9,470 nucleotides of DNA from JAZDEL01 sp043820655 (lineage in GTDB: Archaea > Iainarchaeota > Iainarchaeia > Iainarchaeales > JAZDEL01), in assembly GCA_043820655.1 (NCBI GenBank), contig JBDRDO010000041.1, forward strand, positions 1 to 9,470, written 5' to 3'. The notes beneath the pieces are model-generated. The model was given only the letters and a program-made list of their open reading frames with translations, did no database searches and had not been told where the DNA came from. This document shows, piece after piece, positions 1 through 5,393 of the stretch. Positions within the stretch are counted from its first letter, which is position 1; every line of letters begins with the position of its first letter. The position numbers were made by a program, and so were the translations under genes.

Positions 1-213
1 GATGCCCTTGAAAAACTGCGCGAGCGCGACGCACAGACAACTGAAATTTACAAAAAACTTTACGGCTTCACTCTCGGCGAGGACATGAAACCTTTCCATT
101 TCATCATCCCCACGGATAACATTGACGAGGAACGGGTTTTCTCAAAGGCGGAAATGGAGGTGCGAAAGCATTACAATCTGAAATACCCCGACAGTGCGCG
201 GAAGCGGAAATGA
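1..213 (+). CDS. Cytidylate kinase-like protein, C-terminal 70 residues (5' truncated)
   Basis: The open frame enters from the left edge and ends at TGA 211-213, leaving 70 residues. The tail has an Arg/Asp-rich stretch (LRERDAQTTEIYKKLYGF) followed by a strand-like segment ending in PTDNIDEERVF and a basic C-terminus. This pattern resembles the end of archaeal cytidylate kinases and related P-loop nucleotide kinases: the RxRD stretch looks like the lid region, then a 'KxYG' segment, a hydrophobic strand, 'xTDN', and a last helix. Members transfer phosphate from ATP to CMP or dCMP in the cytosol. The P-loop lies outside the window, so the family call rests on the tail alone. No gene follows closely on this strand: the next one has its own promoter, which starts right after this stop codon. 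Confidence 0.55.
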   Translation, partial: DALEKLRERDAQTTEIYKKLYGFTLGEDMKPFHFIIPTDNIDEERVFSKAEMEVRKHYNLKYPDSARKRK

Positions 214-215
214 AA

Positions 216-229
216 AGTAATATATACTT
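216..229 (+). promoter_or_regulatory. TATA/BRE-like promoter for the KaiC-like gene
   Basis: An AT-only box (TAATATATA at 218-226) sits in a purine-rich BRE-like context just after the stop codon of the kinase-like gene. Transcription would start about 25-30 bases downstream, near 245-252. That leaves a leader of roughly 45-50 bases containing the ribosome binding site at 283-288. The call is by pattern only. Confidence 0.55.
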
Positions 230-282
230 CAATAGCCTAATTCTAACAAACCGTAAAAACGCAATTTGGCATTTGCACTTAT

Positions 283-288
283 GGAGGT
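283..288 (+). promoter_or_regulatory. Shine-Dalgarno site that fixes the KaiC-like start at 297
   Basis: GGAGGT lies 8 bases before ATG 297. The frame stays open upstream to an ATG at 210, but that start has no ribosome binding site, lies upstream of the TATA box, and would add 29 residues not typical of KaiC domains. The protein therefore most likely begins MERIKTGVNGLDEL. Confidence 0.85.
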
Positions 289-296
289 TTTCAAAA

Positions 297-1001
297 ATGG
301 AGCGAATTAAAACAGGGGTAAACGGTCTTGACGAACTCGTGCAGGGCGGCATACCGCAGGGCAGCACCGTGCTTGTCTCCGGCGGAGCGGGAACATGCAA
401 AACAATCCTTGCATCATCCTACATTTACCACGGCGCAAAGGACTATAATGAGCCGGGGCTTTACGTCACTCTGGAAGAAAACATAAAAAACATCTCCTGG
501 AACATTGAAAACTTCGGCTGGGATATAAAAAGCCTGCAGGACAAAAATTTAATGCGCATGTACCGCCTGCACCTTGACCCTGAGGATGATGTAAAAAAAC
601 AGGTTGATGCTGAATTAAAAACAATCGCCTCAATTGTTGAGGAAATGGGCGCAAAACGCCTTGCAGTTGATTCAACAACAGCCTTTGCCGTCTGGATGCA
701 GCAGGCAGGCGAAATCCGCAGCCTTCTCTACAGATTCACTGACGCATTAAAAAACCTGAACTGCACAACAATGCTTATTTCAGAAACAAAGGGCAGGCGC
801 ACTGACTTCTCCGCATTCGGAGTGGAGGAATTCGTGGCGGACGGCGTCCTTGCATTATATTTCACCCCTCCCCACAGAAGCGTATTCGTGAGAAAAATGC
901 GCGGCACAAACCATTCCAAAAGCCCGCACCCCTTTGAAATAACCACTCAGGGGTTAATAATAAGGGCAAAGGATGAGATAATGTGGGAAGCGATTAAGTA
1001 A
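297..1001 (+). CDS. Single-domain KaiC-like (RecA-superfamily) ATPase
   Basis: A 234-residue protein with the typical single KaiC domain layout. The N-terminal 'TGVNGLDELVQGGIPQGS' is followed by a P-loop at residues 29-36 (GGAGTCKT), the paired acidic residues in 'TLEEN' (E60, E61; catalytic glutamates in KaiC), a Walker B strand RLAVDS (121-126), 'FGVEEFVADGV' (174-184), and the late 'FVRKMRGTNHS' (197-207) that in KaiC carries residues contacting the neighbouring subunit's nucleotide. The family forms hexameric ATPases in the cytosol; archaeal single-domain members are linked to signalling, but most have no assigned role, and none can be assigned here. Odd point: residue 34 of the P-loop is Cys (TGC, 396-398) where Gly is the common residue. 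The gene has its own promoter and ribosome binding site and converges on the histone gene with a 31-base gap. It is not recognisably ArlH or RadA. Confidence 0.93.
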   Translation: MERIKTGVNGLDELVQGGIPQGSTVLVSGGAGTCKTILASSYIYHGAKDYNEPGLYVTLEENIKNISWNIENFGWDIKSLQDKNLMRMYRLHLDPEDDVKKQVDAELKTIASIVEEMGAKRLAVDSTTAFAVWMQQAGEIRSLLYRFTDALKNLNCTTMLISETKGRRTDFSAFGVEEFVADGVLALYFTPPHRSVFVRKMRGTNHSKSPHPFEITTQGLIIRAKDEIMWEAIK

Positions 1002-1032
1002 CTGTGCAGGCTAAAGCAAATCCCACACAGGC

Positions 1033-1248
1033 TTACTGCCCTGTCTTAATAACAAGTTTAATGTCCTCTGCCGTTACCGTGGTACGATTAGCGTGCTTCG
1101 CAAACTCATTCGCCTGCTTTGCAATCTCTATTCCCCTTTCCTCAAGCACTTCGCTTAAAGCAGAGGCCGCACTCTCACTCACACGGTTTGCCCCTGCCTT
1201 GCGTATAATCCTGTCCACCGCGGCAAGAGGAAGTATTCTTTCAGCCAT
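1033..1248 (-). CDS. Archaeal histone (HMfB-like, tail-less)
   Basis: A 71-residue single histone fold without tails, starting MAERILPLAAVDRIIRKAGA. It keeps the landmarks of HMfA/HMfB: 'A-RVS' DNA-contact loop (N21-R22-V23-S24), the central helix, the 'KHANR' segment with H52, and the R55-x-T57 pair with D62 in 'RTTVTAEDIKL'. In known archaeal histones the R-T pair contacts DNA, and the His-Asp pair forms the dimer-dimer interface, so this protein should be able to stack into extended DNA-wrapping fibres (inference). The start at 1248 is chosen over the in-frame ATG at 1266 because an AAGGTG ribosome binding site (1258-1263) precedes it with 9 bases between; the upstream ATG overlaps that site. 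The gene is monocistronic, convergent with the KaiC-like ATPase and divergent from the large lipoprotein gene. There are no signs of degradation. Confidence 0.96.
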   Translation of the reverse strand: MAERILPLAAVDRIIRKAGANRVSESAASALSEVLEERGIEIAKQANEFAKHANRTTVTAEDIKLVIKTGQ

Positions 1249-1257
1249 AAGTAAAAT

Positions 1258-1263
1258 CACCTT
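1258..1263 (-). promoter_or_regulatory. Ribosome binding site for the histone gene
   Basis: Read on the minus strand this is AAGGTG, 9 bases before ATG at 1248-1246. It decides between the two in-frame ATG codons (1248 and 1266) in favour of 1248. Confidence 0.7.
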
Positions 1264-1294
1264 CATTCGGCTTATAACAATTGCTCCTAACAGG

Positions 1295-1302
1295 TATTTA
1301 AA
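1295..1302 (-). promoter_or_regulatory. TATA box for the histone gene
   Basis: Read on the minus strand this is TTTAAATA within ATTTTAAATAC, a near-consensus archaeal TATA element. A start about 25 bases downstream would fall near 1270 and give a short leader of about 20-25 bases that still includes the ribosome binding site. Confidence 0.7.
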
Positions 1303-1400
1303 ATTAGCGGTTTTTTAAGGCAAATTAAGGGGAAAAAAGCCCTTTTTCAGCCCCTTTCCGCGGCAAAATCTGAAATTACGGCGCGCGCGGTTCAAAGAGG

Positions 1401-1419
1401 CGCAATAATTAAATACAAC
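1401..1419 (+). promoter_or_regulatory. Promoter element of the lyase lipoprotein gene
   Basis: CGCAATAATTAAATACAAC contains the TATA-like ATTAAATA (1408-1415), which begins 32 bases before ATG 1440. With the usual TATA-to-start distance, transcription would begin at or very near the ATG, so the mRNA is probably leaderless; no ribosome binding site is visible. A nearly identical element (16 of 19 bases) stands at the same distance before the second lipoprotein gene. Confidence 0.65.
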
Positions 1420-1439
1420 TTATTCTAATTTATTAACGC

Positions 1440-4400
1440 ATGCGCACTTCAGCCTTGGCATTTTTTCTTTTCGTGCTTGCGTGCACGCTTATTCTTGCCG
1501 GATGCACACAGGGCAACGGTACCGGGCATTTTACCGCCGCGTTTGCGGGCGAGGAAACCACAGTTACTTTCGGTCTCTGCGACACATGCACTTACTCCGG
1601 AAACTGGGTTGACACCTATGTAAGGTCGGATTACAAGGATGGGAGTTATCCTTCCCAGGAGTACAACCGGATAATGCCTGATGCGCATTACCTGCATTAC
1701 TCGTTCTCCCCTTCCGAACTTCCCGATGATGCAGCAATAACCTCCGCAAAATTCCATGTGAAGCTGCTTGACGGCTACTGCACGGGAAATTTTTTCCTCG
1801 AAATAAGGCCGCTCGGCATTCCTTTCTCGGCAACAAAGGACACATGGAATCAGGCCGACAGTTCGGCGGGGGTTGACTGGACAAACAATGACGCTGGGAA
1901 AAGCGACAGCGGTGCGGCTTTTGCAAGTGGGTGGCAGACAGGCGGAAACTGCGGATGGAAAACTTTCGAGTTTAATCAGGCGGGCATCTCATATCTTCAA
2001 GATCTGATTGCCGGCGGAAACGCATATCTTATCCTTTATCCCGTGCCTGAGGGCGCGGAATGCGCAACTGAATGCAAGCGCCTTGCCTGGCAGTCCGAGG
2101 CGTCGGATGCGGCAACAAGACCTTACTTTGAGATAACATACACAACAGGCGGCGGGGGCGGGGAATGCACCGACGGCGAGCAGCAGCAGTGCGGAACAAC
2201 AAACACAGGGGAATGCGAGTACGGCACGCAAACCTGCTCCTCGGGAACATGGGGCGCATGCACGGGCGAGGTGCAGGCTGTAGCGGAAGTTTGCGGCGAC
2301 GGAAAGGACAATGACTGCGACGGGCAGACTGATGAAGGATGTGAAACGCAGGAGGAAACATGCCAGGACGGCACGGCTTACGGCGAGTGCTCGGAAACCG
2401 GCAAGGGCAAAATGTGTGTTGACGGCGTGCTTGTAAACGCATGCGACAGCGGTTGCGATTGCGCTTCAGGGTATAACTGCACAAACGGAACCTGCCAGTG
2501 GGCGGAAAGCGGCTACAGTGTGAATGACGGGCACCCGCGCGTAATTCTCACCCCTGAGCGCCTTGAGGAACTGAAAGGATATGCCGCGGAAAAAACAGAT
2601 GAATGGGTTGCCTTTGAGGTTTTCGTGAAAAAGGCGGGCACAGGCATGGATGGGGACCTCCCCGCAATTGAATCATTTGCGCTTGCATACCTCATAACAG
2701 GGGAGCAGAAATACTTAACCAATGCGAAAACCAGGGCAAATGGCATCCTTGGCAACAAAGGTTCCAAAGGCGAGGACATTGCGGCAATCGCAATATATTA
2801 TGACTGGCTTTACAATGAGCTCTCTCCCGCGGAAAGGGCGCAGGCAATAAGCTGGCTGAACACGCAGTGCGATTCATCTATGAAGGAGGGCTATTACATA
2901 AACTATCCTTTCCACAATTACGGCATCGCCCGCGGATTTGCAATCGGCCTGGCGGGGGCGGCAACTTACTATGAAAACGGGAACGCTGAAACATACCTTG
3001 ACAGCGCCCTAAATTACTGGTGGAAGGAAATGATGATGGCATTCAACGAGGTAGGCAGCGGGGGCGGCTGGGAAGAGGGCCCTGTGTATATGTTCTATGT
3101 CAACAAGCGCATAACCTATTTTGCGGAGGGGATGCAAACCGCACTTGGCAGGGATATTTACAATGAAACCCCCTGGTTCAGGGACCGCATGTATTACGGC
3201 ATGTTCCTGCGCTGGCCGCCGCTTGAAAACTGCAAATACAATAAGCCGTGCTATCGTTACCCCGCGTTTGGAGATGCGGAAAGGAGCCGCGACCTTATGC
3301 TCGGCTACGAGCGCATAGTTAACCGCATGCTTATCAGGCATTACGCGGACACCACATATGCGAAAAACCTGGAGTGGTATGAGGAGCAGGAGAATCAGAT
3401 GTACAATTTCCAGGTGGAGGACTTTTTATTCGCGCTTCCTGACCAGCCCCAGCAGATTCCCACGGAGCTTACACATTATGCCGATGGCGTCGGGAAAGTC
3501 CTTATGCGCTCGGACTGGACACAGAACGCGGCGCAAATTTCATTCACCGCAGGCCCGCACATAACAGGCCACGAGCATTTGGATAACGGAAGCTTCACTA
3601 TTTTCAATAACGGCGCGGACCTCGCAATAGATGCGGGAATTTACGACGGCAGTGGGAGCATGAGCAGGGCTCGAGACTATGCGCAGTATCTCCACAGGGG
3701 CTCGGCGCATAACATCCCGCTTATTTACATGCCCGGCGAACAGTTCAGGCGCGAGCTCGGCCAGGAAAGCTTTGACAACGACGGCGGGCAGCGCACCGAG
3801 GGCCTCCTTGTCCGCGAGGTCAACTTCAATCCCGCCGACAACAGCAAGTATGATTTCTGGGCGAAGTGCCCGCAGGGCGGCTATCAGAGGCAGACCGCGG
3901 AGATAACAAACTTTGAGGACGGCGCGCAATACACGTACACGCTCGCGGACCTGACAAATTCATACAACAATCCCGAATGTGCGTTTAGCAACAGCCCGAA
4001 GGTTGAAAATGTGGAGCGCGAGTTCCTGTACCTGCGCCCGAATTACGTTGTTGTTTTCGACCGCATAACTTCGCTTGACGCTTCCTATGCGAAAGTGTGG
4101 CCTTTGCACACGCTTGCCGAGCCGGATGTAAGCGGCACGGAAACAGAGCTCGCCTGGGGCGAAAGTACTTACACAGGCAGTTCGGCAACCATAACAAATG
4201 AAGAAGGCAGGCTTTTTGTGAAGGCACTCCTGCCCGAACAGCATGTTCTCAGAACAATAGGGGGTTACATGCGCCCGAAAATAACCGCGGAGAGCTACAG
4301 CGGGGGAAAGACTACGCTTACTGTTGATTCCGACATCGGCGCGGCGAATTCGCTTATAGGGGTTACGCTCGGCGGCACAGGCTCTGAGGGCACAGCAATA

Positions 4401-5342
4401 CATAAGCCCATTGTTGCGAACACGGCAAACACAGTTACTGTTGAGGGGAACATAACAGGTAACGCGGGCATCGAGCCAGGCAAAACAATACATATAGGCA
4501 AGGACTCCTGGATTCCTGTTGTCGGGGATAACGGCCCCACTCAGGAGGGCACGAATTACCAGGCGCTTGGGAACGATTACGAGAAGGTTTACGGCTGGGG
4601 AAGGCTGCAGGTCGAGCCGAAAGTTGCGCAGAAGCAGGACAACTTCCTTGTTGCAATACAGGTTGCGGACAGTTCGGTTTCAACGCCCTCGGAAATGTCC
4701 CTCGTAAATTCCCAGAAAATGTCGGGCGCGCTCATAAACGCTTCGCCGAAGAAGTTCCTGGCAATGTTCTCAAAAACCCGCGGAAAGCTTGACTCCGCAA
4801 GCTACTCGGCAAGCTATCAGGGGGCTGCGGTGCATGTTGTTGCGGATATGGAATCAGGCATTTATGATGTGGAGCTGAACGGCAGCAAGATAAAGAGCGT
4901 TACGGTTTCCGCATCGCAGGGGGTTATTTCATTTGAATCCGTGCAGGGAAACTTCACAATACATAAGACTGGCGAGGCGCCGCCACCTCCCCCCGTTGAG
5001 GCATGCGGAAATGGCGCAATAACTCTGGAGTGTGACTGCGGCGGCACGGTTAACTCATCAGGATACTGCTGTTCAGGCACATGGCAGAGCACACAGTGCG
5101 ATGAGGAGAAGGGCTGTCCCGACGGGCAGGTTGAATGCGACGGCCAGTGCGTAATCCCTGTATGCTCTTCCGACACCGACTGCGCGGAAGGGGATAAATG
5201 CAATAACGCAGGCACATGCACTTCGGAGTGCATAATGAAGCTCACAACATTTATGAAGTACATCGAGGAATGGAAAGCAGGGAATCTGACCCTTGCGGAA
5301 ATTGCCGACAAGATGAGGCAGTGGAAAAGTGGCAGTAACTAA
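1440..5342 (+). CDS. Secreted lipoprotein: DNRLRE/CBM96-like + MopE-like + heparinase II/III-type lyase + Cys-rich tail
   Basis: 1300 residues. A lipoprotein signal peptide (hydrophobic 6-19; lipobox LAGC, Cys22) implies lipid anchoring on the outer face of the membrane. Residues about 39-234 form a DNRLRE/CBM96-like beta-sandwich, a type found in alginate-binding and surface proteins. Residues 243-301 are a Cys/Asp-rich MopE-type module ending NDCDGQTDEGC. Residues about 365-1178 resemble heparinase II/III-family polysaccharide lyases: an alpha/alpha-toroid with YPFHNYG (489-495), GGWEEGPVYMFY (542-553) holding a probable catalytic Tyr550, then the beta-sheet part beginning GHEHLDNGSF (710-719) and later YVVVFDRI (869-876). 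Such enzymes cleave uronate-containing polysaccharides by beta-elimination. About 80 residues (943-1022) look inserted in the beta domain. A PPPPP linker (1181-1185), an 11-cysteine module and a helical tail end the protein. The substrate cannot be read from sequence. The next gene encodes a partner with the same shell. Confidence 0.88.
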   Translation: MRTSALAFFLFVLACTLILAGCTQGNGTGHFTAAFAGEETTVTFGLCDTCTYSGNWVDTYVRSDYKDGSYPSQEYNRIMPDAHYLHYSFSPSELPDDAAITSAKFHVKLLDGYCTGNFFLEIRPLGIPFSATKDTWNQADSSAGVDWTNNDAGKSDSGAAFASGWQTGGNCGWKTFEFNQAGISYLQDLIAGGNAYLILYPVPEGAECATECKRLAWQSEASDAATRPYFEITYTTGGGGGECTDGEQQQCGTTNTGECEYGTQTCSSGTWGACTGEVQAVAEVCGDGKDNDCDGQTDEGCETQEETCQDGTAYGECSETGKGKMCVDGVLVNACDSGCDCASGYNCTNGTCQWAESGYSVNDGHPRVILTPERLEELKGYAAEKTDEWVAFEVFVKKAGTGMDGDLPAIESFALAYLITGEQKYLTNAKTRANGILGNKGSKGEDIAAIAIYYDWLYNELSPAERAQAISWLNTQCDSSMKEGYYINYPFHNYGIARGFAIGLAGAATYYENGNAETYLDSALNYWWKEMMMAFNEVGSGGGWEEGPVYMFYVNKRITYFAEGMQTALGRDIYNETPWFRDRMYYGMFLRWPPLENCKYNKPCYRYPAFGDAERSRDLMLGYERIVNRMLIRHYADTTYAKNLEWYEEQENQMYNFQVEDFLFALPDQPQQIPTELTHYADGVGKVLMRSDWTQNAAQISFTAGPHITGHEHLDNGSFTIFNNGADLAIDAGIYDGSGSMSRARDYAQYLHRGSAHNIPLIYMPGEQFRRELGQESFDNDGGQRTEGLLVREVNFNPADNSKYDFWAKCPQGGYQRQTAEITNFEDGAQYTYTLADLTNSYNNPECAFSNSPKVENVEREFLYLRPNYVVVFDRITSLDASYAKVWPLHTLAEPDVSGTETELAWGESTYTGSSATITNEEGRLFVKALLPEQHVLRTIGGYMRPKITAESYSGGKTTLTVDSDIGAANSLIGVTLGGTGSEGTAIHKPIVANTANTVTVEGNITGNAGIEPGKTIHIGKDSWIPVVGDNGPTQEGTNYQALGNDYEKVYGWGRLQVEPKVAQKQDNFLVAIQVADSSVSTPSEMSLVNSQKMSGALINASPKKFLAMFSKTRGKLDSASYSASYQGAAVHVVADMESGIYDVELNGSKIKSVTVSASQGVISFESVQGNFTIHKTGEAPPPPPVEACGNGAITLECDCGGTVNSSGYCCSGTWQSTQCDEEKGCPDGQVECDGQCVIPVCSSDTDCAEGDKCNNAGTCTSECIMKLTTFMKYIEEWKAGNLTLAEIADKMRQWKSGSN
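2166..2342 (+). other. MopE-type Cys/Asp-rich module of the lyase lipoprotein
   Basis: Residues 243-301 have cysteines spaced 8, 8, 7, 8, 11, 8 and 8 apart, with 'YGTQTC-SGTWG-C' and a final DNDCDGQTDEG. The second lipoprotein has the same module with spacing 8, 8, 7, 8, 12, 8, 7. The DxDCDGxxDEG ending matches the 'putative metal-binding' MopE motif seen in many bacterial and archaeal surface proteins; calcium or other metal binding is likely but not shown here. Confidence 0.75.
5004..5333 (+). other. Shared C-terminal module, copy 1: 11 matched cysteines plus two-helix tail
   Basis: Residues 1189-1298 of the lyase lipoprotein. The first six matched cysteines (C1189, 1198, 1200, 1210, 1211, 1220) frame GYCCSGTWQ. 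After a 14-residue insertion relative to copy 2, five more (C1242, 1248, 1254, 1260, 1264) follow. The last part is a Cys-free amphipathic tail with Y1274, I1275, W1278, G1281, L1285, I1288, K1291 and W1295. It is not a dockerin, a PGF/PEP-CTERM-type sorting signal or a transmembrane anchor that I can recognise. Confidence 0.75.
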
Positions 5343-5353
5343 TCCCGCGCTGT

Positions 5354-5372
5354 CGCAACAATTAAATATCAC
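5354..5372 (+). promoter_or_regulatory. Promoter element of the beta-helix lipoprotein gene
   Basis: CGCAACAATTAAATATCAC contains the TATA-like ATTAAATAT (5361-5369), which begins 33 bases before ATG 5394. Only 51 bases separate the two lipoprotein genes, yet this element suggests the second has its own, probably leaderless, start. It matches the first gene's element at 16 of 19 positions, including the upstream CGCAA. Confidence 0.65.
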
Positions 5373-5393
5373 TTACTTCTATTATATTGATTA

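Noticed and set aside
210..296. Upstream extension of the KaiC-like gene starting at ATG 210.
   Set aside because: It would begin upstream of the TATA box, has no ribosome binding site, and adds residues foreign to the family; ATG 297 has GGAGGT 8 bases upstream.
1004..1318. 104-residue plus-strand open frame across the histone gene.
   Set aside because: It is antisense to a clear histone gene, has no family features, and reads as a mirror of the histone codons.
1329..1354. Imperfect GGGGAAAAA / TTTTT-CAG-CCCC inverted repeat in the divergent intergenic region, a possible hairpin or operator.
   Set aside because: The arms need a 3-base bulge and leave a very short loop. It lies upstream of both promoters, so it is not a terminator for either, and chance occurrence is likely.
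1381..1390. GCGCGCGCGG run just before the lyase promoter, a possible Z-DNA or regulator site.
   Set aside because: It is only 10 bases long, and the surrounding sequence is GC-rich enough to give such runs by chance.
3540..4493. Long minus-strand open frames opposite the lyase gene (129 and 177 residues).
   Set aside because: They are antisense to well-conserved lyase sequence, have no recognisable domain or promoter, and are expected in GC-rich coding DNA.
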